The notes under the pieces were generated by a model. That model searched no databases, was not told the DNA's origin, and saw only the letters and a program-made list of their open reading frames with translations. DNA of 9,579 nucleotides from Lentisphaeria bacterium (GTDB taxonomy: Bacteria > Verrucomicrobiota > Lentisphaeria > Oligosphaerales > Oligosphaeraceae). This document shows, in pieces, positions 1 through 7,142 of this stretch (positions are counted from its first letter, which is position 1; every line of letters begins with the position of its first letter). The position numbers and the translations under genes were made by a program. The stretch lies in assembly GCA_028699735.1 (NCBI GenBank), contig JAQVUB010000066.1, positions 1 through 9,579 on the forward strand, written 5' to 3'.

Positions 1-68
1 AAAAATTATGCTTCCCCTTTCGGGCTGTTTGTCTGTTTGACTGGCAAATTGGAGTTGGAGTATTATCT

Positions 69-74
69 TATAAT
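69..74 (+). promoter_or_regulatory. Possible -10 box for the mini-protein gene
   Basis: A perfect TATAAT lies 50 bases upstream of the ATG at 125, which would give a leader of roughly 45 nt. No good -35 box sits 16-18 bp upstream. A TTGACT at 37-42 is 26 bp away, which is too far, and the nearer TTGGAG copies (49-54 and 55-60) are poor matches at short spacing. The call rests on the -10 match and its position alone. Confidence 0.35.
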
Positions 75-111
75 GCTTTGCTTTTTAATTTTTGGGCTTC
101 ATCCACGTTTT

Positions 112-118
112 AAGGAGG
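112..118 (+). promoter_or_regulatory. Perfect Shine-Dalgarno of the mini-protein
   Basis: AAGGAGG is fully complementary to the 3' end of 16S rRNA and stands 6 bases before the ATG at 125. It is the strongest ribosome binding site in the window; the larger genes have shorter ones (AAGGA, AGGAG, GGAG). This is the main reason to treat the very short reading frame as a real and probably well-translated gene. Confidence 0.8.
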
Positions 119-124
119 AATTTT

Positions 125-229
125 ATGAGTCAACAACACACTAAAGTTGAAAAACGGGTTCGTCGCAAACGTTATCTGGAACGGGTACGGGAGCGCATCC
201 AGGAAGCAAAACTGAAAAAGAAAAGATAA
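125..229 (+). CDS. 34-residue highly basic mini-protein, unknown function
   Basis: The frame runs ATG to TAA and encodes 34 residues. Sixteen are Lys or Arg and six are Asp or Glu. It opens MSQQHTKVEKRVRRKRYLER and ends in a Lys-rich tail (KLKKKR). There is no Cys, signal peptide or membrane segment. Residues from about 7 to 30 look like one charged amphipathic helix. Support for a real gene is contextual: a perfect AAGGAGG at 112-118, a TATAAT upstream and an intrinsic terminator 39 bases after the stop. The charge pattern suggests binding to RNA, ribosome or DNA, as in small ribosome-associated proteins, but this is inference. It does not match bL36 or S21 as I know them. I have a faint recollection of similar short basic proteins in the PVC group and cannot confirm it here. 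It appears to be transcribed alone, ahead of ppdK. Confidence 0.7.
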   Translation: MSQQHTKVEKRVRRKRYLERVRERIQEAKLKKKR

Positions 230-267
230 CTCGACCTGCGGGATTTCTGCAGATCAGTGAAAGTGAG

Positions 268-305
268 GCCTCGGCAAGATATTCTTGGCGAGGCGTCTTT
301 CTTTC
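268..305 (+). terminator. Intrinsic terminator after the mini-protein
   Basis: A 12-bp stem (268-279 with 283-294, one G/G mismatch) closes on a three-base TAT loop. It is followed by a T-rich run (GTCTTTCTTTC, 295-305). The hairpin would end the mini-protein transcript and separate it from ppdK. Confidence 0.8.
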
Positions 306-370
306 ATACGAGAATCGTTTTATTCGCGTCGATTCGATTCATCCGGAATTGACCAGAAAATGTTTTTGAG

Positions 371-415
371 ACCATGAGTGGGTATCAGCCCCTGGGGTTG
401 ACAGGCACTCATGGT
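371..415. repeat. 10-bp perfect inverted repeat in the ppdK leader
   Basis: ACCATGAGTG (371-380) is matched exactly by CACTCATGGT (406-415). The 25-base centre contains a perfect TTGACA (398-403) and a smaller potential stem (386-390 with 396-400). The right arm is not followed by a T-run, so this is not an intrinsic terminator. It could be an operator around a -35 element, although the hexamer 17 bp downstream (AAGACT, 421-426) is a poor -10. It could instead be a stem-loop in the leader transcript. An ATG at 411 inside the right arm is in frame with ppdK but has no ribosome binding site. Confidence 0.5.
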
Positions 416-476
416 TTGCAAAGACTTTTCGGCTGATTTCCGGGGCAAGCAACAGAAAAGAAGAAGGAAAGAGAAC

Positions 477-3275
477 ATGGTAAAAGCCGTAAAGAGTGAG
501 AAGAAAGTGGAGGCAGCAGTTGCCGCATCGAAGACCCCGAAGTATGTGTATTTATTTGGTGGGAAGGATGCCGAAGGGGATGCCAGCATGCGCAATCTCC
601 TTGGCGGCAAGGGAGCAAATCTGGCAGAAATGAGCCGTTTGGGCTTACCGGTACCTGCTGGATTTACCATCAGCACCGAATGCTGCACGGCCTATTTCAA
701 GAATGGCGGCCAGTTCCCCGAAACGCTTTGTGCGGAAGTCAAAGAGGCGCTCGCCAAAGTTGAAAAGATCATGGGGCGCAAATATGGCGACAAGGAGAAC
801 CCGCTGCTGGTCAGCTGCCGCTCCGGTGCACGCCAGTCGATGCCCGGCATGATGGACACCGTGTTGAACATTGGCCTGACCTCTTCCACCATTCCCGGTT
901 TGATCAAGAGCACGAAAAATGAGCGTTTTGTCTGGGATTCCTATCGTCGTTTGATTATGATGTATGCCGATGTGGTGATGGAAAAAGCCGAAGGCATTGA
1001 CCCGGTCGAGGGCAAAGGCATCCGCCGCCTGCTTGACGAACTGCTCGATCAGTACAAATACATCAAAGATTATAAAATGGATACGGATCTGACCGCGACG
1101 GATCTGAAAGATCTGGCTTCTGCCTTCAAACGCCGCATCAAAGAAGTCCTCGGAAAAGAATTCCCGGATGACCCAATGGAACAGCTGCTCGGAGGCATCG
1201 GCGCCGTTTTTAAAAGCTGGGTCGGTAAAAAAGCGGTCTCTTATCGCCGTATTGAAGGCATTCCGGATGAGTGGGGCACGGCCGTCAATGTTCAGACCAT
1301 GGTCTTCGGCAACAAGGGGGATACTTCCGCTACTGGTGTCGCTTTTACCCGCAATCCAGCCACCGGACAGAACAAGTTCTTCGGCGAGTGGCTTCTCAAC
1401 GCACAGGGTGAAGACGTGGTCGCCGGCATCCGTACACCCAGTCCCCTGAACAAGGAGACCAAATCCGAGCAGAATAAACACATGAAGTCCATGCAGGAAC
1501 TCATGCCGGATACCTATAAGGAACTGGTGGACATCCGCAATATCCTGGAAAAACATTACCACGATATGCAGGATATCGAATTTACCGTCGACGAAGGACG
1601 CCTTTTCATGCTGCAGTGCCGCAGCGGAAAGCGCGGCGGCAAAGCTGCCGTCAATATGGCGCTGGATATGCTTGATGAAGGCCTGATCGATGAGGCTACC
1701 GCAGTTATGCGGGTACATCCCAACCAGGTGCTCGAATTCCTGCTGCCGATTATTGAGCCAAATATCGAAAGCAAAGCCCACCAGCTGATTAAGGGACTGC
1801 CTGCCGGCCCCGGCGCTGCCTGCGGCGAAATTTATTTCACCAATCAGGATGCCGTGCAGGCCGACCGAATGGGCAAAAAGGTGATTCTGGTGCGTGAAGA
1901 GACCAATCCCGAGGATGTCGAGGGCATGCGGGTGGCGGACGGAATTTTGACTGCCCGCGGTGGGATGACCAGTCACGCCGCTCTGGTGGCTCGAGGCTGG
2001 GGCAAAAGCTGTATTGTCGGTGCTTCCGAAATGCAGGTGGATGCCGCCAACAAGACCCTGCGGATTGGCGATATTGTTCTGCGGGAAGGCGATCAGCTGA
2101 CGATGAACGGTTCCAAAGGCGTGGCCTATCAGGGTGCATTGTCCCTGGTGGAACCGACTGCCGGTGCGGATTATGCGCGGTTCCTGCGCTTTATGACGAT
2201 GGTGGATAAACATCGCACGATGGGCGTCCGTGCCAATGCCGACAATCCGACGGATGCCAAAAAGGCGCGCACCTTTGGAGCGGAGGGTATTGGTTTGTTC
2301 CGTACGGAGCATATGTTCTACGGGCCTGGTTCAGCGCAGCCCCTGTTTCTGTTGCGCAAGATGATTCTTTGCGTCAACACGCAGGATCGCACCAATGTCC
2401 TCAAAGAGCTGTTTCCGGCGATGAAGAAGGATATTAAAGACACGATGACCGTGATGGAGGAATATCCGGTAACGGTGCGTCTGCTGGATCCCCCGCTGCA
2501 TGAATTTGTGCCGCATTCGCAGCTGGGCCGCAAAGAGCTGTCTTCGGCTCTTGGCATTGCCGAGGATGAAGTTCATAAACGCGTGGATGCATTGGCGGAA
2601 AGCAATCCCATGATGGGGCACCGCGGTGTGCGCCTGAGTGTCACCTATCCGGAAGTGACCGAATATCAGGTTCGGGCCATTCTGGAAGCCGCCGCCGAGC
2701 TGATTGTCGATGGCAAAAAAGTGATTCCTGAGATTATGGTTCCGGTCACCTGTGATGTCCGTGAGCTGGAATATGTCCGTAAGATCGTCGTGCGTGTGCA
2801 TGAAGAGATTCAGCGTCGTTTTGATCTGAAGAAATTCGAGTATCGTCTTGGCACCATGATTGAGATCCCGCGTGCGGCTCTGATGGCCGATGAGCTGGCA
2901 CGGGTTGCCGAATTTTTCTCCTTCGGTACCAATGATCTGACCCAGATGACTTTCGGTTTCAGCCGCGATGACACCGGCAGCTTCATGAACTCCTATCTGG
3001 AAAAACGGATGCTGGGTGCCGATCCCTTCCAGACCATCGATCAGGAGGGCGTTGGCGCGCTGATCAAGCTGGCTGCCGCCGGCGGACGTCATACCAATCC
3101 GAAAATCAAACTGGGCATCTGCGGCGAGCAGGGCGGCGATTCCGCTTCCGTCGAATTCTGCCACAATGCCGGGTTGACCTATGTCAGCTGTTCCCCGTTC
3201 CGGGTGCCGGTCGCCCGCGTGGCTGCCGCCCAGGCCGCCCTCAAAGCCAACCGGACTGCACAGGATAAAGACTAA
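477..3275 (+). CDS. ppdK: Pyruvate, phosphate dikinase (EC 2.7.9.1)
   Basis: A 932-residue cytoplasmic enzyme that interconverts pyruvate + ATP + Pi and PEP + AMP + PPi. The start at 477 is chosen because AAGGA (464-468) stands 8 bases upstream; the in-frame ATG at 411 has no such site. Residues 1 to about 20 are a Lys/Ala/Val/Glu-rich extension before the family start (YVYLFGGK). The ATP-grasp half follows, with LLGGKGANLAEM, CRSGARQSMPGMMDT (Arg115) and MQDIEFTVDEG. The swivelling phosphohistidine domain carries GGMTSHAALVARG, with His500 as the phosphorylated residue. The C-terminal TIM barrel binds PEP: GLFRTEHMF (Arg609), VRLLDPPLHEF (Arg668), GTMIEIPRA, SFGTNDLTQMTFG and GICGEQGG, with Cys882 as the expected acid/base. 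Bacterial PPDKs are about 875-900 residues, so this one is slightly long. CGEQGG replaces the commoner CGEHGG. Terminators on both sides imply single-gene transcription. In anaerobes the enzyme commonly serves PPi-linked glycolysis. Confidence 0.97.
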   Translation: MVKAVKSEKKVEAAVAASKTPKYVYLFGGKDAEGDASMRNLLGGKGANLAEMSRLGLPVPAGFTISTECCTAYFKNGGQFPETLCAEVKEALAKVEKIMGRKYGDKENPLLVSCRSGARQSMPGMMDTVLNIGLTSSTIPGLIKSTKNERFVWDSYRRLIMMYADVVMEKAEGIDPVEGKGIRRLLDELLDQYKYIKDYKMDTDLTATDLKDLASAFKRRIKEVLGKEFPDDPMEQLLGGIGAVFKSWVGKKAVSYRRIEGIPDEWGTAVNVQTMVFGNKGDTSATGVAFTRNPATGQNKFFGEWLLNAQGEDVVAGIRTPSPLNKETKSEQNKHMKSMQELMPDTYKELVDIRNILEKHYHDMQDIEFTVDEGRLFMLQCRSGKRGGKAAVNMALDMLDEGLIDEATAVMRVHPNQVLEFLLPIIEPNIESKAHQLIKGLPAGPGAACGEIYFTNQDAVQADRMGKKVILVREETNPEDVEGMRVADGILTARGGMTSHAALVARGWGKSCIVGASEMQVDAANKTLRIGDIVLREGDQLTMNGSKGVAYQGALSLVEPTAGADYARFLRFMTMVDKHRTMGVRANADNPTDAKKARTFGAEGIGLFRTEHMFYGPGSAQPLFLLRKMILCVNTQDRTNVLKELFPAMKKDIKDTMTVMEEYPVTVRLLDPPLHEFVPHSQLGRKELSSALGIAEDEVHKRVDALAESNPMMGHRGVRLSVTYPEVTEYQVRAILEAAAELIVDGKKVIPEIMVPVTCDVRELEYVRKIVVRVHEEIQRRFDLKKFEYRLGTMIEIPRAALMADELARVAEFFSFGTNDLTQMTFGFSRDDTGSFMNSYLEKRMLGADPFQTIDQEGVGALIKLAAAGGRHTNPKIKLGICGEQGGDSASVEFCHNAGLTYVSCSPFRVPVARVAAAQAALKANRTAQDKD

Positions 3276-3291
3276 AACCTGATTGAAACCG

Positions 3292-3328
3292 AAAAAAGCC
3301 CTGGGAAAAACTTCCCCGGGCTTTTTTT
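3292..3328 (+). terminator. Intrinsic terminator of ppdK
   Basis: A GC-rich stem of 10 bp (3298-3307 with 3312-3321, one T/C mismatch, loop AAAC) is extended at its base by six A-T pairs (3292-3297 with 3322-3327). It ends in seven T residues (3322-3328), 16 bases after the ppdK stop. It is a textbook Rho-independent terminator. The A-tract on the other side could let it act on the opposite strand too, but no gene converges here. Confidence 0.93.
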
Positions 3329-3716
3329 GTGCAAAAAAAACGGGCAAATGAATCATGGATTCTCAACTGAAAGCACAAAATGCTTTTCGCTGACCTCACC
3401 CCAAGAGGATGTTGCCGCAGAAAGCTCATGGATCAAGGCAATAGGCATATAAAAAATTTCGGGCCTTTTCGTGTCTTTTCGTTGTAAAAAAAAGGTTGGG
3501 GGAAGCCGTTCAGGCAGCCACTGCTCCCGCATCCATCAGTACTGGGGATTCTGTTCTTTGCTTTTGCTGCCGTGACACGTATCAATGGTTTCTGGAAGTC
3601 TGAATTTTTGATTTGCTGAAACGCGTTCGGAAAGTATGTTTAAAAGGGAGTATTTTTTTCCTTGCAAGGCATGGTGGTTTATAGTCAAGTGTTGGAGTCC
3701 CCGGAGACTGTTGTTC
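3329..3716. other. Spacer between ppdK terminator and activase gene
   Basis: No convincing gene is seen on either strand. The spacer holds one dispersed-repeat copy (3457-3493), an 8-bp palindrome AACGCGTT (3620-3627) and a 10-bp palindrome CCTTGCAAGG (3660-3669), 47 bases ahead of the activase ATG. A weak promoter-like pair, TTGCTG (3613-3618) and TATGTT (3635-3640) with a 16-bp gap, brackets AACGCGTT. That would suit a LacI-type operator, but both elements are poor matches. The glycyl radical operon promoter most likely lies in the last 150 bases. Confidence 0.4.
3457..3493. repeat. TTTCGTG-type dispersed repeat, copy A
   Basis: The stretch contains TTTCGGG, TTTTCGTGTC and TTTTCGTTGT and ends in eight A residues. 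It aligns with 7466-7502 over TTTCGGG to GTTGT with two mismatches and one single-base gap. A third, inverted copy is at 7389-7417. It is non-coding. I know similar CGTG-rich short repeats from intergenic DNA of many environmental bacteria; their role is not known to me. Confidence 0.7.
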
Positions 3717-4625
3717 ATGCACAAGGCGCGTTATTTTGATTTAAAGCGATTTGCCATCCACGACGGGCCTGGCATTCGCACGACGCTTTTTCTGAAGGGC
3801 TGTCCCCTTTCCTGCATCTGGTGTCATAATCCGGAGGGCATTTCTGCCGCACCAGAATTGGCGTTTTATCCAATGCGCTGTGCGTTATGCGGGGACTGTG
3901 AGCAAATGTGCAGCTGCCACCAGATTACGGATGCGGCACATGTTTTTCACCGGGAAACCTGCCTGGCCTGCGGACGCTGTGAAGAAGTTTGCCTTCACGG
4001 AGCACTGGAGCTTTTCGGAAAATTTCTTGACAGCGGTCAGGCGGCGGCATTGCTGCTGGAAGACCGCCGCTTTTACAGGGATGGCGGCGGGATCACTCTT
4101 TCCGGTGGCGAACCCCTGATGCAAAGCGAGTTCTGTGCAGAATTGCTTGCTTTGCTGAAAGAGGAAGGGATTCATTGTGCAGTGGATACCTGCGGTGAAG
4201 TGCCTTGGAAAGCATTTGAGCGGGTGCTCCCTTTTACAGATCTTTTCCTGTATGATTTCAAAGTGGCCGACAGTGCCTTGCACAAGACTTTTACCGGATG
4301 CGGTAACAAACGGATTCTGGCAAATCTTGCGCGGCTTGATCAAACCGGAATCCCTTTCGAAATCCGCATGCCGATGATACCGGCACATAACATGGATATC
4401 GAGGAGCTCGAAAAAGCGGCGGTGATTTTGTCGGGCTTGCGACATTTGACTGCTGTGCGCCTGCTGCCGTATCACGCCCAGGCACATTCGAAATATCAGG
4501 CTATCGGGCGGACGGATACCCTGCCGCAGGTGCCATCGCCCAATGCGGATGCACTCGAAAACGTGGCAGAATTATTGCGCCGCCGGAAATTGCGGGTGAT
4601 CAATCCTCTCACAAATGGTCAATAA
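3717..4625 (+). CDS. Glycyl radical enzyme activase (radical SAM)
   Basis: A 302-residue radical SAM enzyme expected to install the glycyl radical on the product of the next gene, using S-adenosylmethionine and a reduced [4Fe-4S] cluster. The start at 3717 (MHKARYFDLKRFAIHDGPG) matches the usual start of the family and has GGAG (3703-3706) 10 bases upstream. The in-frame ATG at 3636 would add 27 residues unlike the family. The radical SAM motif is CPLSCIWC (Cys29, Cys33, Cys36). Two ferredoxin-type CxxCxxCxxxC motifs follow: Cys55/58/61/65 and Cys82/85/88/92. Then come SGGEP (residues 129-133), FLYDFK, RMPMIPAHN and LPYHAQAHSKY. The double ferredoxin insert is typical of activases for eliminase and decarboxylase glycyl radical enzymes and is absent from pyruvate formate-lyase activase. 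An extra Cys67 follows the first cluster. The stop lies 15 bp before the radical enzyme gene, so the two are surely one operon. Confidence 0.95.
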   Translation: MHKARYFDLKRFAIHDGPGIRTTLFLKGCPLSCIWCHNPEGISAAPELAFYPMRCALCGDCEQMCSCHQITDAAHVFHRETCLACGRCEEVCLHGALELFGKFLDSGQAAALLLEDRRFYRDGGGITLSGGEPLMQSEFCAELLALLKEEGIHCAVDTCGEVPWKAFERVLPFTDLFLYDFKVADSALHKTFTGCGNKRILANLARLDQTGIPFEIRMPMIPAHNMDIEELEKAAVILSGLRHLTAVRLLPYHAQAHSKYQAIGRTDTLPQVPSPNADALENVAELLRRRKLRVINPLTNGQ

Positions 4626-4640
4626 ACAGGAGCCGGTTTT

Positions 4641-6851
4641 ATGCTCACGAAAACTTTCACACAAGACCTCGAATACCTCCGAAAGAAATTCCAGGCGCCG
4701 GTTTTTGAGAAAGGCAGCGGCCTGGATTATGAAACGCTGAAAAAACGGGTCTTGGACTCCATATCCGATATGGAGGGGCTGCCGCATCCGGTGATCAAGG
4801 CAAAAGCTTTTGAGTTAATCGCTCGAAATGTTCAGATTGAGGTCTCGTCCCATGACTGGTTCCCGTCCTTCGGCTGCTGGAACCGCAAAGACCGCCCAAT
4901 GGCTGGACTGCTGCGAAAATTCAGCGAAAAAACAGCCGCACTGCTGACAAAAAATGGACTTTGGGAAAATCTGAATACGTCCGGCAGCAGCGCTATCTGG
5001 GTTGATTTCGATCATTCCGTGCCGGATTGGGATATGATCCTGAAATTCGGCTTCCCCGGGTTGCGGGAAAATGCCCGTTCCTGGCGTTGCCGGCATGAAG
5101 CGGGGGGCGCAATGACGCCAGAGCAGGCTGCCTATTTTGACGGAATCGACATCACCTACGCTGCCATACTCGAACTGCTGGATCGTTTTCACGCGTATGC
5201 CCTGCAGCATTCCGCCGGCAAACCCCGCCTGATTGCGGTTGCCGCGGCTTTGAAAGCCCTGCACGATGGCCCCCCGCAGACTTTTTATCAGGTGCTGCTG
5301 ACCATTTATCTGTTTTTCATGTTCAGTGAACATATCGATTACCTGCAGGTGCGATCGCTTGGCAACCTGGACAACCTGCTGCTGCCCTGGTTTGAACAAG
5401 AGCTTGAAAAACAAAGCGCCTCCGAAGCCGAGATGCGTGAACGGCTGGATTATTTTCTGATGCAGTGGGGCGCCATCGACAATTACTGGGGACATCCATT
5501 CTATCTGGGCGGCACCGATGAACAGGGCTGCAGCCGGATCAACCGCTTGTCCTTCATCATCCTCGAAGAATTCGAAAAACTCCAGATCACTTCCCCGAAA
5601 ATCCAGCTCAAAATTGCCCGCAATACCCCGGATGAGTTTCTCGATGCGGCGCTGAAGATGATCCGTCGCAGCAACAGCAGTCTCGTTTTTGTCGGAGAGG
5701 AGTCGATTGCCCGGGCGATGACCAGTCTTGGCATGACCGAAGCAGACGCTCGCACCTGCGATATACGGGGCTGTTATGAATTTGCCGCACGGGGACGGCA
5801 CAACGAGAATGATACCGGCTGTGCTTATCTGAATATGCTCAAGCCGCTGGAACTCGTCTTCAACAATGGCATCGATCCGAAAACAAAACTGCACATCGGC
5901 CCCAAAACCGGACTGCCGGAGGAGCTGCAGTCTTTTGATGATTTCTATCGGGCTTACATCCTTCAGCTGTCCCATATCATCGAGGCGGATATCAGCGTCT
6001 GCAACGAATTCGAATGCTTTCTCAATCAACTCAATCCGGCCAACGTTTTCTCAGCCGCAGTGCAAAACAGCCTGCTGACTGCCAAAGATGCATTTCACGA
6101 CGGCTGCTTTTACAACAATACCACCCTGCTGAATGCCGGATTCGCTTCTACAGTCGATGCTTTGTGCGCTGTCCGGGAAATGGTTTATCTCAAAAAAGAG
6201 GTGACCCTGGCCGGATTCAAGGAAATCCTGGATGCAAACTGGAGCAATCATGAAAAATTCCGTCTGAAGATCCTGAAAGACTGCCCGCATTATGGCAATG
6301 GCAACCCGGTGGCGGATCATTATGCCGGTATGCTGGGACGCTTTCTGTCCACAAAAATCAATGGCCGCCCGAATTCGCGAGGGGGGCTCTGGAAAGCCTC
6401 CATTCACTCCGCAAGGCAGTTTATCGAGCTCGGGAAGAAAACGGGTGCCACCCCGGATGGACGTTTCGCCGGCGAGGAGATGTCGAAGAATTCGTCGCCG
6501 GTGATGGGAATGGATCGCAGCGGGGTGACAGCTCTGATCCGCTCGGCGGCAGTGCTCGATGCCGGAGATTTCCCGGCGGATCTACCATTGGATGTGATGC
6601 TGCACCCCACTGCAGTCGAAGGCGAGGAAGGCTTGACGGCCTGGCGCCGGCTGATCCGCGAGTATCTGCTCAAGGGGCTGGCCATTCATTTCAATGTCTT
6701 TACCGCAGAAACCCTGCGCGAAGCGCAGAAAAACCCCGACAAATATGCCGGATTGCAGATACGAGTCTGCGGATGGAATGTACACTTTGTCAAAATGGCA
6801 CCCGAAGAACAGGAAATGTATATCCGCCGCGCCGAAAATCTGGCACCCTGA
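4641..6851 (+). CDS. Glycyl radical enzyme (PFL-like superfamily), unknown substrate
   Basis: A 736-residue cytoplasmic glycyl radical enzyme. AGGAG (4628-4632) lies 8 bases before the ATG. The N-terminal PFL domain includes HSVPDWDMILKFGFPGL and SLGNLDNLLLPWFEQEL. The active-site loop is RGCYEF: Cys378 is the expected thiyl radical residue and Glu380 sits two residues on, as in the GCVE motif of dehydratases and lyases. The conserved NMLKPLELVFNNG follows. The radical loop near the C terminus is RVCGWNVHF, with Gly711 as the radical site 25 residues from the end. Classical pyruvate formate-lyase has a Cys-Cys pair, missing here, so an automatic formate acetyltransferase label would probably be wrong. 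The length is below that of choline lyase or hydroxyphenylacetate decarboxylase as I recall them (about 850-900). Tyr379 and Trp712 replace the usual Val and Tyr. No microcompartment, dehydrogenase or transporter gene nearby reveals the substrate. Superfamily assignment is very sure; function is open. Confidence 0.95.
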   Translation: MLTKTFTQDLEYLRKKFQAPVFEKGSGLDYETLKKRVLDSISDMEGLPHPVIKAKAFELIARNVQIEVSSHDWFPSFGCWNRKDRPMAGLLRKFSEKTAALLTKNGLWENLNTSGSSAIWVDFDHSVPDWDMILKFGFPGLRENARSWRCRHEAGGAMTPEQAAYFDGIDITYAAILELLDRFHAYALQHSAGKPRLIAVAAALKALHDGPPQTFYQVLLTIYLFFMFSEHIDYLQVRSLGNLDNLLLPWFEQELEKQSASEAEMRERLDYFLMQWGAIDNYWGHPFYLGGTDEQGCSRINRLSFIILEEFEKLQITSPKIQLKIARNTPDEFLDAALKMIRRSNSSLVFVGEESIARAMTSLGMTEADARTCDIRGCYEFAARGRHNENDTGCAYLNMLKPLELVFNNGIDPKTKLHIGPKTGLPEELQSFDDFYRAYILQLSHIIEADISVCNEFECFLNQLNPANVFSAAVQNSLLTAKDAFHDGCFYNNTTLLNAGFASTVDALCAVREMVYLKKEVTLAGFKEILDANWSNHEKFRLKILKDCPHYGNGNPVADHYAGMLGRFLSTKINGRPNSRGGLWKASIHSARQFIELGKKTGATPDGRFAGEEMSKNSSPVMGMDRSGVTALIRSAAVLDAGDFPADLPLDVMLHPTAVEGEEGLTAWRRLIREYLLKGLAIHFNVFTAETLREAQKNPDKYAGLQIRVCGWNVHFVKMAPEEQEMYIRRAENLAP

Positions 6852-6860
6852 AAACCTGGC

Positions 6861-6879
6861 GTGGACTGGCGCCCATAAC
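6861..6879. repeat. Duplicated 19-mer, copy 1
   Basis: GTGGACTGGCGCCCATAAC begins 9 bases after the radical enzyme stop codon and recurs at 7362-7380 with a single C/T difference. It contains the palindrome GGCGCC. Nothing marks it as a known site. Confidence 0.75.
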
Positions 6880-6883
6880 CCAT

Positions 6884-6918
6884 GTAAGTTGTAAGTTGTA
6901 AGTTGCAAATGGTAAGTT
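6884..6918. repeat. Heptamer tandem repeat (GTAAGTT)n
   Basis: Five 7-base units lie in register: GTAAGTT at 6884, 6891, 6898 and 6912, and a degenerate GCAAATG at 6905. On the complementary strand the chance translation gives LQLTTYNLQLTTY-like strings. I know these as spurious proteins from intergenic repeats of many environmental bacteria. Non-coding. Confidence 0.85.
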
Positions 6919-6921
6919 GTA

Positions 6922-6960
6922 GAGGCGTTTTCATTCTTCTTCTCGCATCGAAAATGCCTC
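6922..6960. other. 11-bp stem-loop downstream of the radical enzyme gene
   Basis: GAGGCGTTTTC (6922-6932) pairs with GAAAATGCCTC (6950-6960), all Watson-Crick except one G-T position, around a 17-base loop. No T-run follows on the + strand, so it is not a canonical intrinsic terminator. Lying 70 bases after the stop, it may protect the 3' end of the operon transcript or mark where transcription stops by another route. Confidence 0.5.
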
Positions 6961-7142
6961 ACTTATACAAATTAACTTGTTGCACGACAGTTCTTTCCCG
7001 AATTCAAACTCCTCATGGTGAATAGGAATCCGGATGAAATTCAGGAATGAGTATGTTTCTGCATGACTTTCTATGATTCTTCTTGCAAATTCGTTTTTGC
7101 AGCACTATTTTTTCACCGTGGTTCAGACAACTCCCCTCCCCA
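6961..7142. other. AT-rich spacer without recognised features
   Basis: No gene or convincing site is seen. A weak 6-bp stem (TGCAAA 7084-7089 with TTTGCA 7096-7101) followed by a T-rich stretch is the only structure. Confidence 0.4.

Noticed and set aside
411..476. Upstream ATG that would lengthen ppdK by 22 residues
   Set aside because: It sits in the right arm of an inverted repeat without a Shine-Dalgarno, while the ATG at 477 has AAGGA at good spacing.
645..2312. 555-codon open frame antisense to ppdK
   Set aside because: It mirrors the ppdK frame, has no ribosome binding site or recognisable domain, and long antisense frames are expected opposite codon-biased genes.
3608..3621. Possible FNR-type oxygen-response site upstream of the radical enzyme operon
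   Set aside because: Only the TTGAT half matches; the second half (TGAAA) does not resemble ATCAA.
3636..3716. Upstream ATG that would lengthen the activase by 27 residues
   Set aside because: The added residues are unlike the family, whose members start close to the conserved DGPG segment; the ATG at 3717 fits and has GGAG upstream.
4815..6029. 404-codon antisense frame opposite the radical enzyme gene
   Set aside because: It is a shadow of the strongly supported + strand gene, with no domain of its own.
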